The notes under the pieces were generated by a model that was not told the origin of the DNA, did no database searches, and saw only the letters and a list, made by a program, of their open reading frames with translations. Below are positions 34,039 to 43,347 of a stretch of DNA of 64,000 nt, in pieces. The DNA is from Legionellaceae bacterium (GTDB lineage Bacteria; Pseudomonadota; Gammaproteobacteria; Legionellales; Legionellaceae): the NCBI GenBank assembly GCA_018061965.1, contig JAGOTG010000001.1, forward strand, positions 204,155 through 268,154. The letters run 5' to 3'. Made by a program: the position numbers and the translations under genes. Each line of letters begins with the position of its first letter. The stretch's first letter is position 1.

Positions 34039-35007
34039 CTAAGGATACATCGCATTCACCGCAGCAATATCTTTTGCGCTCAGTTGTTTACGCTGTCCAA
34101 TGACGACGTCTTCTTCTAATGGAATAATAGTCGGCTGGCCATTTTTTGAGAATGCATAGGCTGTGTAATGCATAATCGATTGATAATCATAATTCCCGAA
34201 GTCTTCCCCATCATTGATATGTTGATTGAAATTATAGCGATAATCTTCATCAATATTTTCCCACAAAATCTTAATGTATTGATCCCGATCGTTACGCGAT
34301 TGTTCATGCCATAAACCCAGAGCGTGGCCTAATTCATGTGCCACATTCATAGTAGCGCAATTAGGTCCTAAAATAATGATTTGCGGCCCGCCTTGTCGTC
34401 CTACAAAGGAAGAGCATTTTAGATTATCAGTGGATGTAAAGAGTAAATAATCTGAGTATTTATCAGCATTGTTTTGCGACAATTCCACAAAACGTACTTT
34501 GGTTACCTTTTCCCACGTCATCATAGCGTCTAAGATGGCCAGTTGATTTTGAGGAGGTAAGGTGGGGGCAAAACTGAAGGGGACAATCCCATCTGGCCAA
34601 CGAAATCCTCCTAATCTGAGTAGAATCATGGCTTGCGGTGCTGGCCTGTCATGATATTTACTTGGTTTGGATGATTGGGGGAGTGCGGTTAAGAGGATAT
34701 CGTTTTCAACTACGGCGTATCCATCTTGTTTTGCGTATATAATATTTCGTAACCCGTAATGGGGATCGAGTACGCTTAAATGACCTAAACTGGGCTTTTC
34801 TTGTTTGTTAGGACTTTGTTCATCGGCAAAACAAGGGATACTTAAGCTTTGGGATAGCACTCCAAGCAAAATTGCTATGAAATACTGTCGCGAGATCCAT
34901 GGAGTTCGCTCTTTAACTAAATCGCTGGAATCCGCGGTCAAGCCGCGGGAATTCGGTAGCCGAGTCCATATGAAGCGACGGAATTTTTGCGTGGATGATC
35001 TTACCAT
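34039..35007 (-). CDS. Astacin-family (M12A) zinc metalloprotease, LegP-like
   Basis: A 322-residue protein with the full astacin zinc motif HELGHALGLWHEQSRNDRD (zinc ligands His224, His228, His234; catalytic Glu225) and a downstream SIMHYTAYAFS Met-turn. The Tyr of SIMHY would be the fifth ligand. A hydrophobic signal-like segment (YFIAILLGVLSQSLSIPCFA) lies at about 42-62, so the protein should leave the cytoplasm. The start is supported by GGAG 7 bases before ATG 35007, within the end of rsmI. The unusually long n-region (residues 12-30) is encoded by a palindromic repeat. Legionella LegP is an astacin-like type IV effector. Whether this one is secreted is inference. Confidence 0.88.
   Translation of the reverse strand: MVRSSTQKFRRFIWTRLPNSRGLTADSSDLVKERTPWISRQYFIAILLGVLSQSLSIPCFADEQSPNKQEKPSLGHLSVLDPHYGLRNIIYAKQDGYAVVENDILLTALPQSSKPSKYHDRPAPQAMILLRLGGFRWPDGIVPFSFAPTLPPQNQLAILDAMMTWEKVTKVRFVELSQNNADKYSDYLLFTSTDNLKCSSFVGRQGGPQIIILGPNCATMNVAHELGHALGLWHEQSRNDRDQYIKILWENIDEDYRYNFNQHINDGEDFGNYDYQSIMHYTAYAFSKNGQPTIIPLEEDVVIGQRKQLSAKDIAAVNAMYP
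34927..34954. repeat. Palindromic repeat inside the 5' coding part of the astacin gene
   Basis: GGAATCCGCGG and CCGCGGGAATTC form an imperfect inverted repeat around TCAAG. The form is that of a dispersed bacterial palindrome (GAATTCCCGCGGCTTGACCGCGG on the other strand). It lies in the region translated as the pre-signal part of the protease (LPNSRGLTADSS), which implies in-frame insertion. Confidence 0.6.
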
Positions 35008-35009
35008 CG

Positions 35010-35870
35010 CTAATCTCCAAGCTGCTTTTGCCAGGTCAGTGCAAATTGGTAAAGCTCATTCTTTGCACTGTTGGTGATTTTTGCAGCGAGATTGACAGCT
35101 TGCTTTAAGGGTAATTCTTCTAAGAGTATTTTTAAAATTTGTTCACCTGGATGGTTAGTTTGTTTCGAGACTCTTGGCGGGATGATGACAACAAATTCTC
35201 CCTTGAAATGGGCCAAATCGGCTTGAAACCATGCTTGGATTGTTGAGATGGGGCCTTGCACAAAGTGTTCATAGGTTTTGGTTAACTCTTTGGCAACAAC
35301 CAGCTCGCAATGTTCCCCAAAAATAGTACGGCAGTCATCGAGACACGCTTGAATTCTATGGGTTGATTCATAAAAGACTAAAGTATGATTTATGTCTATT
35401 AAAGAAGCAAGTTTTTCTTGTCTAGCTTTGGATTTTGCCGGTAAAAAACCAAAATAACTGATCGTATCGCAAGGAACCCCGGCAGCGGATAATGCAGTGA
35501 TGAATGCGCAAGGCCCGGGAATCGGGACGATAGGAATCTGTGCTTGTCGAGCTGCGTGCACCAGAGGATAGCCAGGATCAGAGATTAAAGGTGTTCCGGC
35601 ATCGGAGATGAGTGCATAGGACAGTCCGGCTATTAAGGCTTGAAGAATAGCTTGGGATTTTTCGTGCTCATTATGCGCATGCAAAGCGACTAAGGGTTTT
35701 TGGATACCAAGATGGCCCAAAAGATGCTTCGAATGGCGGGTATCTTCGCATAATATGGTATCTACGGCTTTTAGGGTCTGGATCGCTCTTAGACTGATAT
35801 CATCTAGATTGCCAATAGGCGTTGCGACGACATATAGTGTGCCAGATGTGCTTGCTGAACTTTGGATCAT
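35010..35870 (-). CDS. rsmI: 16S rRNA (cytidine(1402)-2'-O)-methyltransferase
   Basis: A 286-residue protein of the RsmI/YraL family. It begins TLYVVATPIGNLDDISLRAIQTL, continues with CEDTRHSKHLL, the SAM-binding SDAGTPLISDPGYPLV and PGPCAFITALSAAG, then FYESTHRI. All are diagnostic. It methylates the 2'-OH of C1402 in 16S rRNA. It is divergent from lpoA, the conserved gammaproteobacterial arrangement. The astacin gene starts 2 bases after its stop and probably shares its transcript. Confidence 0.96.
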   Translation of the reverse strand: MIQSSASTSGTLYVVATPIGNLDDISLRAIQTLKAVDTILCEDTRHSKHLLGHLGIQKPLVALHAHNEHEKSQAILQALIAGLSYALISDAGTPLISDPGYPLVHAARQAQIPIVPIPGPCAFITALSAAGVPCDTISYFGFLPAKSKARQEKLASLIDINHTLVFYESTHRIQACLDDCRTIFGEHCELVVAKELTKTYEHFVQGPISTIQAWFQADLAHFKGEFVVIIPPRVSKQTNHPGEQILKILLEELPLKQAVNLAAKITNSAKNELYQFALTWQKQLGD

Positions 35871-35916
35871 AGTTTATCCTTCTGCGTTCTCCAAGGGGCA
35901 ATTTGGGACCAATATC

Positions 35917-37722
35917 ATGCTCATTATCATACGTATGTTGCAAGCGCTGGCTTTATTGGGTTGCATGTTTTTTTTGACTTATTGTACTCGAATGGGGCCA
36001 GATAGTCATTTAAATCAACAAAAATCAACAACACCCTATACAATGCCCTCTTCAGCCTATTTGGCCATGGCTAAAAATCAAACAGGGAGAGAAAAGCAAG
36101 CGCTGGAGTTAATGGCTGCTGGGCGTGCAATTTATGATGGTCAATGGCCAGAAGGCTTAACGATCCTGCAAGATGCGGGGCCTATGAGTGGAGAACTGGC
36201 CGATGAGAAAAATGTATTATTGGCGAAAATAGATCTTATTCGCAATCAACCCAAACAAGCGATTACCAAATTAGCTGCAATTAAAAATCCCAGAGGTTTG
36301 TCGACTTTTTATCAAATTCAATACCATGATATGTTGGCTTATGCTTATCAAGCAAATGGCGCGTTGATTGAAGCGGTGGTGGAGCGAATCAAATTAGACT
36401 ACTTGTTGCAAGATCCGGTTGCAAAAACGAATAATCAGCGGGCGCTATGGTTATGTTTAACCAAACTACCTCAAGCGGATATAGACATGCTAGTTGCCGA
36501 ATCTAATGGGAATGGGCATTTGCGGGGTTGGATCGAATTGGCCGACATTTCGCGTAAAACGTATCATAATCCACATTCGATCATCAGCGATCTAGAGCGC
36601 TGGCAAGGCCAATATCCTAATCATCCTGCGAATGCTCTACTCCCTAACCCTTTGGACAAAATTGAAGAGCATTTATTTTCTCCTCCTAAACGGATGGCTT
36701 TGATGTTGCCTTTGACTGGTCCATTGAGCGGTCCAGGCCAAGCCATCCAGGATGGGTTTATGGCGGCATACCAAACCAGCGATCGATACTCTAAGATTTC
36801 TGTCCGCGTTTATAATACGGATGCAGCTGATGCAGACAAAGTGTATCAACGTGCGCTAGAGGATGGGGCTGACTATATTGTCGGACCTCTGACCAAACCT
36901 GATGTTGTCAAAGTCGCTAAACTGCCGCATCCGGTACCGACTATATTATTAAATGAAACCCCACGGATTTCAGACCAAATGGCATTTCAGTTTGGGTTGT
37001 CTCCTACCCACGAAGCGCGGCAAGTAGCAACAAAAGCGCGCAAATCTGGATATTCTAAAGCTTTGGTTATAGCACCGGCGGGAGAATGGGGGACCGAGGT
37101 GGTGCAGGCCTTTACAACACAATGGTCTGCCTATAAGGGCCAAGTGATAGAAACCTGGCAATATTCCCCAGGAGCCGATTTGTCGGCAGGTGTTCGGCAA
37201 TTATTACATGCTTCGGAAACCGCTGCCCGGGTTCGGCCGACCAAAACGGTTGCAAATTCGGATAATGCTTATAAGCGACGCCATGATTTTGATGTCATCA
37301 TTTTAGTTGCCTATCCTTCCATTGCCCGCCAAATCATGCCGTTGTTACGGTATTATTTTGCGAGTGACGTACCCATTTACGCAACCTCTTCTGTTTATTC
37401 TGGCATAGAAAATACGTCCAAAGATCGAGACTTAAATGGAGTGATTTTCTGTGATATGCCGTGGGTTTTTAGGCACCAACTAGGCCAGCAGCACCATTGG
37501 GCCGAGCAATTAAATAGTTATAATCGTTTATATGCTTTGGGTATGGATAGCTTTGTTTTATCTAGCCAATTGAATCAATTACTGTTATTTCCAGCGATTG
37601 GGATGAATGATCAATCTGGCGTAATTTATTTGACAAAAAGTCAAAAATTGTCGCGAATATTGGCATTTGGCCAGTTTCGGCAGGGCGTGGCTAAGATGTT
37701 AGATGGCACAACGAGTCAATAG
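35917..37722 (+). CDS. lpoA: Penicillin-binding protein activator LpoA (outer-membrane lipoprotein)
   Basis: About 601 residues. The lipoprotein signal is LLGCMFFLTYC with the likely lipidated Cys near residue 24. An N-terminal TPR-like domain (about 40-240) is followed by a periplasmic-binding-protein-like domain that opens with MALMLPLTGPLSGPGQAIQDGFMAAY and contains VYNTDAADADKVYQRALEDGADYIVGPL. LpoA stimulates PBP1A. ATG 35917 is chosen because it starts the signal peptide and has GGGA 8 bases upstream. Only 46 bases separate it from rsmI, so its promoter probably overlaps that gene. Confidence 0.9.
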   Translation: MLIIIRMLQALALLGCMFFLTYCTRMGPDSHLNQQKSTTPYTMPSSAYLAMAKNQTGREKQALELMAAGRAIYDGQWPEGLTILQDAGPMSGELADEKNVLLAKIDLIRNQPKQAITKLAAIKNPRGLSTFYQIQYHDMLAYAYQANGALIEAVVERIKLDYLLQDPVAKTNNQRALWLCLTKLPQADIDMLVAESNGNGHLRGWIELADISRKTYHNPHSIISDLERWQGQYPNHPANALLPNPLDKIEEHLFSPPKRMALMLPLTGPLSGPGQAIQDGFMAAYQTSDRYSKISVRVYNTDAADADKVYQRALEDGADYIVGPLTKPDVVKVAKLPHPVPTILLNETPRISDQMAFQFGLSPTHEARQVATKARKSGYSKALVIAPAGEWGTEVVQAFTTQWSAYKGQVIETWQYSPGADLSAGVRQLLHASETAARVRPTKTVANSDNAYKRRHDFDVIILVAYPSIARQIMPLLRYYFASDVPIYATSSVYSGIENTSKDRDLNGVIFCDMPWVFRHQLGQQHHWAEQLNSYNRLYALGMDSFVLSSQLNQLLLFPAIGMNDQSGVIYLTKSQKLSRILAFGQFRQGVAKMLDGTTSQ

Positions 37723-37807
37723 ACTTTTTGCCTAACCTGCGGGCACTCACATGGATGAACTGCCTTTAAATACTATGAATTTATTATGCGCATGACGTAT
37801 ATTTTCA

Positions 37808-37837
37808 TTTACATTACACTCGGATGTGTAGTAAAAT
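37808..37837 (+). promoter_or_regulatory. Candidate sigma-70 promoter for the 668-residue membrane protein gene
   Basis: TTTACA (37808-37813) and TAAAAT (37832-37837) are separated by 18 bases, 43 bases before the ATG at 37881. The -35 and -10 hexamers each match five of six consensus positions. Confidence 0.45.
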
Positions 37838-37880
37838 AGTGCATATAGTAGTTTTTGTGTGTATTTTTGGGTGATTATTT

Positions 37881-39887
37881 ATGTTGCGTCGCAGCATGGG
37901 TGGTCACCCATTGTCCGGGGTGCTTGAAATGCATAGTCAACATGGCGAAAATCAGAGATATATACAGCATTTGTCAATGCTGAGCGCTTTGACGCCAAGC
38001 CATTTGACGCGGGCTGCGCTGAATGCGCAACTGCAGGAACTGAATACGGCACTTATTCCAGGTACGGTTACCCCCATTCGTTGTTTTAATAATGTTGCTC
38101 TTTTCAACACCGATTGTTATCGCGCTGAAATCTTACGCAACGTTGATAATATTTTGGAAAAATATCAAGGCGATTTTACGACGCCTGGTAGTGAGCAAGC
38201 TTTTAAGATCGAAAAAGACTTGTTATGGGCTAGTTTGCAATTATTTGCGCATTTGCAAGCCATTGAGCAGGAAGTCGGGCTGCAAATAGACTCGAAAACT
38301 GATTATGCAAACAGTCTGGAAAAACTAGAGTCTTGCCAATCGCTATTAACCAAAAACGGTTCAAGTATACCTGATCTTACTGATTTATTGCGCCATAAAC
38401 CCGTTATTTCCAATGTGGATAGTGATAAATGGTATGAAAAAGCGTTTAAAGATTTTATTCAATATATTGATGATCGCAATAATACACGTTTGTTCTGGGT
38501 TTGGGGCCGTCCTAATCTGGATTTAGCCCTTGAATATGCGGGACAAACGGACGCGCGTACTCGCTTGGCCGAAACAACTTACTGGCCTGGGCAGATTTCT
38601 TGGTCTTTATATTTATTCCGCGGTAGTTTTTTTGCATTGAAATTGTTTAATGTTTGGTGGAATAATCCCAAATGGTTAAAAGAGCTGGAAGGATTGACTG
38701 CAGCAGAACGCGCAGAATATCGCACTCGTTATTTAGTCGCTTATTGGGATGTGTATAAATATCGCATCTTAAATGACTATGTATGGGGCCCGATTAATTT
38801 AGTGTGTTTGGAGTGGTGGACCGGTGCAGGAATATTTGAGTGGTTAGGAAATTTTTCCACTTGTTTTCTGTTGTGTATGGATATTTATCTGGCCGATTTA
38901 ACCTTTGCTGAGGAAGAAGAAAAGTATTTAGAAAACCAGCAGCAATATGGCGTTCGGTATGATGAGTTGACCAGCACTATTATTCAAAATATTACACATA
39001 GTGTGAAAAATGAGTTGTTGCGATTAAATCCTGAGTTTGATTTTCTTGACCCTCTGGAAAAAATCCAACTTCTCCATGACCATCTTGTAAACAAGACTCA
39101 AAAAACTTTGACATTGACTGCAGAGGAAGCGGTATTGGCTGATTGGTTAACTGACTTGAATGAGGTCAATCAAGGACAGCAAGATAGCACGCAACGCTGG
39201 CAAAAGAAAAAGACCTTCTTGTGGATGGACTGTATTTATACCAAAGCGTTGTTGGTGGCTTTTGCAATATGTGCGTCTTTATTGATAGGCGGGATTTTGC
39301 CGGTTGCGTTAGGTGTTTTTTTGGCTAAATCCGGGACTATCTTGTGTTTGGCGTTGACCATTGTTTACCGTACGGTTCGAGCGCAAGTACAAATTGCTCA
39401 AGCAAAAGAAGAAAGAGTCGCGTTGCAAGCTCAAGAAGAAGCGTTCTTCAAAGAGTTTAACAATTTAAAAGTACACAAATTACAAGCCCCGCAAATCAAA
39501 CATGACAAAAGAATGCATGATTTGTATTTGCATCTGGTCAACGTAGGGGCCAAAATTGACTATCAATCCGCCTCGATTCAATATCAGTATCTTGAATTAG
39601 CGCGAACGACTTTGATGCGGGCTTTGATTCCGACTTTGATTGGCTTGACCTTGGTTTATGCTCCGGCTACGTTGTGGATGGTGCCTTCGTACGTGTTCGT
39701 GTTGGCCGCTTCAGCTGCTTTGGCGTATGCCTTGGATAAATTGGCCAAAACATGCAAACCTGACGAAGTAAAAACTACTTCAATCTTGGATCAAATTCAA
39801 TATCAGACCTTTTTTAATGCGCCTAAAGTGTATAGTAAGCAAGTTGAAGAGCGTTGTTTTTCTATGCCATCTTGTTCATTTGCTTAG
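37881..39887 (+). CDS. Large multi-spanning membrane protein, unknown family A (longer relative)
   Basis: A 668-residue protein with a polar N-terminal 230 residues. Membrane segments lie around SWSLYLFRGSFFALKLFNVWW, NDYVWGPINLVCLEWW and WLGNFSTCFLLCMDIYL, and an acidic stretch EEEEKYLENQQ follows. A helical middle region precedes four more membrane segments (ALLVAFAICASLLIGG onward). Segment order and several motifs (ND-xWxx-INL, then D-xx-xL-xxxxxEEKxxL) parallel the 504-residue protein at 32.5 kb, so the two are probably distant paralogues. No known domain recognised. It interrupts the usual lpoA-yraN order. Confidence 0.6.
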   Translation: MLRRSMGGHPLSGVLEMHSQHGENQRYIQHLSMLSALTPSHLTRAALNAQLQELNTALIPGTVTPIRCFNNVALFNTDCYRAEILRNVDNILEKYQGDFTTPGSEQAFKIEKDLLWASLQLFAHLQAIEQEVGLQIDSKTDYANSLEKLESCQSLLTKNGSSIPDLTDLLRHKPVISNVDSDKWYEKAFKDFIQYIDDRNNTRLFWVWGRPNLDLALEYAGQTDARTRLAETTYWPGQISWSLYLFRGSFFALKLFNVWWNNPKWLKELEGLTAAERAEYRTRYLVAYWDVYKYRILNDYVWGPINLVCLEWWTGAGIFEWLGNFSTCFLLCMDIYLADLTFAEEEEKYLENQQQYGVRYDELTSTIIQNITHSVKNELLRLNPEFDFLDPLEKIQLLHDHLVNKTQKTLTLTAEEAVLADWLTDLNEVNQGQQDSTQRWQKKKTFLWMDCIYTKALLVAFAICASLLIGGILPVALGVFLAKSGTILCLALTIVYRTVRAQVQIAQAKEERVALQAQEEAFFKEFNNLKVHKLQAPQIKHDKRMHDLYLHLVNVGAKIDYQSASIQYQYLELARTTLMRALIPTLIGLTLVYAPATLWMVPSYVFVLAASAALAYALDKLAKTCKPDEVKTTSILDQIQYQTFFNAPKVYSKQVEERCFSMPSCSFA

Positions 39888-39942
39888 GTAAATCTGCATA
39901 ATTCATGTATAATATCAACCAAAAATTGAGCATTCTAATCTT

Positions 39943-42465
39943 ATGAATTTAGCAATACATTATGATGTCATCGTGGTCGGTGGCGGACATGCAGGTACTG
40001 AAGCGGCTCTAGCGGCAGCGCGTATGGGCGCGACTACTTTATTGCTGACGCATAACATGGATTTACTGGGGCAGATGTCGTGTAATCCTGCTATAGGTGG
40101 TATTGGTAAAGGACATCTGGTCAAGGAAATTGACGCGCTGGATGGTGCGATGGCACATGCCGCTGATTTGGCGGGTATTCAGTTTCGAATCTTAAATGCC
40201 TCCAAAGGACCTGCTGTGCGCGCGACGCGTGCGCAAGCTGATCGTGTTTTATATCGCCAAGCGATTCGTCATAAGTTGCAAACGCAACCTAATTTGACCT
40301 TATTCCAGCAAGCTGTAGAAGATGTTTTGATTGAAGGCGAGCGCGTGGTGGGCGTGGTGACGCAACTGGGCATGACCTTGCGTGCCCGAGCGGTTGTCCT
40401 CACCGTGGGGACTTTTTTGGGTGGTAAAATTCATGTTGGCATGAATCAATATCCAGGAGGGCGCGCGGGTGATCCTCCTGCAATTGCTTTGGCGCACCGG
40501 TTACGAGAATTAGCATTGCCCGTTGGTCGTTTGAAAACGGGTACGCCTCCAAGGATTGATGGTCGGACTTTAGATTATTCACAAATGGTCGAACAGCCTG
40601 GTGATCTGCCAGTTCCTGTGTTTTCTTATCAAGGAACACCTCAGCAACATCCCCAACAAATTTCTTGTTTTATTACCCATACAACGAGTCAGACTCACGA
40701 TATTATTCGGCAAAATTTACATCAATCGCCTATGTATGCGGGTGTTATTGAGGGGATTGGTCCACGTTATTGCCCTTCTATTGAAGACAAAGTGGTGCGT
40801 TTTGCAGAAAAACAGGCGCATCAAATTTTTGTAGAACCTGAAGGCTTAACCACGAATGAAATCTATCCGAATGGTATTTCAACCAGTTTGCCGTTTGATG
40901 TTCAAGTACAATTTGTTCGGACTTTGCGCGGGTTTGAAAATGCTCATATTACACGTCCTGGCTATGCCATCGAATACGATTATTTTGATCCTCGAGGATT
41001 AACTTCTTATTTACAGACCAAAGCATTTGAGAATTTATTTTTTGCTGGGCAGATTAATGGTACGACAGGATATGAAGAAGCTGCTGCGCAAGGGCTGATT
41101 GCTGGGCTGAATGCAGTACGTTGGGTGCGCGAAGAAGCTTTATGGAGCCCAAGACGAGACGAAGGTTATACCGGTGTGTTGATTGATGATTTGATTACCT
41201 GCGGCACGCAAGAGCCTTATCGAATGTTTACCTCGCGTGCTGAGTATCGTTTATTATTACGCGAAGACAATGCTGATTTACGTTTGACTGAAATCGGTCG
41301 TCAATTAGGTCTGGTGAGCGATTCACGTTGGCAAGCTTTTTGTGAAAAACGCGAGGGGATTGAACGCTTGCAGCAACAATTAAAGGATACTTGGGTGCGC
41401 GTTCGGCACAATCAAGCTTTGCAAGAGACTTTGACGACACCCATGCAGCATGATTGCCGTGCTACGGAGATTTTGAAGCGTCCTGAAGTACAGTATCAGG
41501 ATTTGCAAAAAATTGCCGATTTGAATTTGCCTATGGTGGCGGACGATATTGCGCAGCAAATAGAAATTCAGGCCAAATATGATGGGTATATTGAACGCCA
41601 ACGTAGTGATATTGAAAAAATGCAAAGACATGAGGCTACTCAATTGCCGTCTGACATAGACTATCGACAAGTGTCTGGCCTATCCACTGAAGAGATCCAA
41701 AAATTGACGCAGGTGCAGCCTAGAACTTTGGCGCAAGCTGGGCGGATCTCAGGGGTGACCCCGGCGGCTTTATCTTTACTGCTAGCCCATATTAAAAAAA
41801 TTGCAATGGCGCGGAATTTATCTCCCAAGGATGATATTGAAATAGCCATTAAAACTGGTTTGATAGCTTTGAAGGTGCCAGGAAACCGAGATCAATTGGC
41901 GCGTGCTTGTCATGACTATTTGAAGTTATTAGATAAATGGAATCGTGCTTATAATTTGACGGCAGTTCATGGCATTGCGGATATGGTAGAGCATCATATT
42001 TTAGATAGTTTGGCGATTGCTCCTTGGATAACGGGTAAGTATGTTTTGGATGTGGGTACGGGAGCAGGTTTGCCCGGTATTCCTTTGGCGCTTTGTTATC
42101 CAGAAAAACGCATTGTTTTGCTGGATAGCAATGGCAAGAAAACCCGCTTTTTGTTAGAAGCGCAGCGCGTGTTGAATTTAACGAATGTGGACATTGTCCA
42201 AACTCGGGTAGAGCATTATCAACCAGAAACCCTATTTGATATCGTAGTCAGTCGTGCATTCTCGGAATTGCAAACAATGCTAGATTTGACGCGACATTTA
42301 TTGCATCCTCAGGGGAAATGGGTGGCGATGAAAGGCCCTAATGTGAATATAGAATTGTCTGCGGTTTCGCATGCTCATAGCCTCGAACCCTATCAAGTAC
42401 CCGGAATGGCGAAAGAACGATACTGTGTAGTGCTCGAAAATGAGAACGGTGTCATTCCTGTGTAG
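39943..42465 (+). CDS. mnmG-rsmG: MnmG-RsmG fusion: tRNA wobble-uridine modification enzyme joined to 16S rRNA G527 methyltransferase
   Basis: A single frame of 840 residues. Residues 1-621 are a full MnmG: FAD motif [12 protein letters not shown] (12-23), [31 protein letters not shown], and [19 protein letters not shown]. Residues 622-840 are a full RsmG (about the normal 207-residue length) with [15 protein letters not shown] motif [15 protein letters not shown] (GTGAG at 705-709) and VSRAFSEL. Met622 (41806-41808) looks like the ancestral RsmG start. The codons just before it contain a run of seven A's (41794-41800). One base more or less would restore separate genes. A TATAAT at 39908-39913 may be the -10 element. 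parA follows 111 bases downstream. Confidence 0.92.
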   Translation: MNLAIHYDVIVVGGGHAGTEAALAAARMGATTLLLTHNMDLLGQMSCNPAIGGIGKGHLVKEIDALDGAMAHAADLAGIQFRILNASKGPAVRATRAQADRVLYRQAIRHKLQTQPNLTLFQQAVEDVLIEGERVVGVVTQLGMTLRARAVVLTVGTFLGGKIHVGMNQYPGGRAGDPPAIALAHRLRELALPVGRLKTGTPPRIDGRTLDYSQMVEQPGDLPVPVFSYQGTPQQHPQQISCFITHTTSQTHDIIRQNLHQSPMYAGVIEGIGPRYCPSIEDKVVRFAEKQAHQIFVEPEGLTTNEIYPNGISTSLPFDVQVQFVRTLRGFENAHITRPGYAIEYDYFDPRGLTSYLQTKAFENLFFAGQINGTTGYEEAAAQGLIAGLNAVRWVREEALWSPRRDEGYTGVLIDDLITCGTQEPYRMFTSRAEYRLLLREDNADLRLTEIGRQLGLVSDSRWQAFCEKREGIERLQQQLKDTWVRVRHNQALQETLTTPMQHDCRATEILKRPEVQYQDLQKIADLNLPMVADDIAQQIEIQAKYDGYIERQRSDIEKMQRHEATQLPSDIDYRQVSGLSTEEIQKLTQVQPRTLAQAGRISGVTPAALSLLLAHIKKIAMARNLSPKDDIEIAIKTGLIALKVPGNRDQLARACHDYLKLLDKWNRAYNLTAVHGIADMVEHHILDSLAIAPWITGKYVLDVGTGAGLPGIPLALCYPEKRIVLLDSNGKKTRFLLEAQRVLNLTNVDIVQTRVEHYQPETLFDIVVSRAFSELQTMLDLTRHLLHPQGKWVAMKGPNVNIELSAVSHAHSLEPYQVPGMAKERYCVVLENENGVIPV

Positions 42466-42576
42466 TTGATTATGAGTTTCATCTTCTCCTTTTAAGGTTT
42501 TAAAGACGGAGGCTGAAGTCTTAAAGATGACGTGATTTATTGAACAATATCAACAATGATACAAGGATACTGAAAT

Positions 42577-43347
42577 ATGGCAAAAATTATCGCTGTTGCA
42601 AATCAAAAAGGGGGCGTGGGTAAAACCACTACAGCAGTTAATTTAACTGCGTCACTCAAAGCCGCCGAACAAAATGTGCTATTGATTGATCTGGATCCAC
42701 AGGGTTCTGCGACGTTAGCTTGCGGAATCGATAAACACAATTTAGTTTGGTCGACGAATGATGTGTTGTTGCAAAACTGTACGCTTGAACAGGCGTGTTT
42801 GCAGGCTGGTAATGGATTTGATCTGTTGCCTGCAAATAGCGATTTGACCGTTGCCGAAGTGACTTTGATGTCGAAAGAGCAGCGTGAAAGTTTTTTACTG
42901 CAAGCATTGCGCCCGGTCTTAACGCGTTATGATTATATTATCATTGATTGCCCTCCTGCATTAAATACATTAACGCTCAATGCATTCATGGCTTCTGATT
43001 CAGTGTTAATTCCCATGCAATGTGAATATTTGGCGATGGAAGGATTGGTTGCTTTATTGGATACCATAAAGCAAGTGCAGCATGCTCTGAATCCTCGGCT
43101 TAAACTTGAGGGGATATTGAGAACAATGTATGATGCTCGAAGTCGTTTATGTGCGGATGTGTCGAAGCAATTGCTGGCACATTTTGCGGATAAAGTATAC
43201 CGAACTACCATTCCACGCAATGTGCGTTTGGCAGAAGCGCCTAGTCATGGTTTGACTGCCATACAATATGATAAAAACTCTAACGGTGCGGCTGCTTATA
43301 TGGTTTTTGCATCAGAATTGATCAAGCGACAAGAGGTTACCGTATGA
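42577..43347 (+). CDS. parA: Chromosome partitioning ATPase ParA (Soj)
   Basis: A 256-residue chromosomal-type ParA with the deviant Walker A KGGVGKTT (11-18), LLIDLDPQGSATLACG, and IIIDCPPALNTLTLNA. The short length without an N-terminal HTH fits the Soj group. It acts with ParB at origin-proximal parS sites. The stop overlaps the parB ATG by 4 bases. Location after mnmG-rsmG is the classical origin-region order. Confidence 0.96.
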   Translation: MAKIIAVANQKGGVGKTTTAVNLTASLKAAEQNVLLIDLDPQGSATLACGIDKHNLVWSTNDVLLQNCTLEQACLQAGNGFDLLPANSDLTVAEVTLMSKEQRESFLLQALRPVLTRYDYIIIDCPPALNTLTLNAFMASDSVLIPMQCEYLAMEGLVALLDTIKQVQHALNPRLKLEGILRTMYDARSRLCADVSKQLLAHFADKVYRTTIPRNVRLAEAPSHGLTAIQYDKNSNGAAAYMVFASELIKRQEVTV

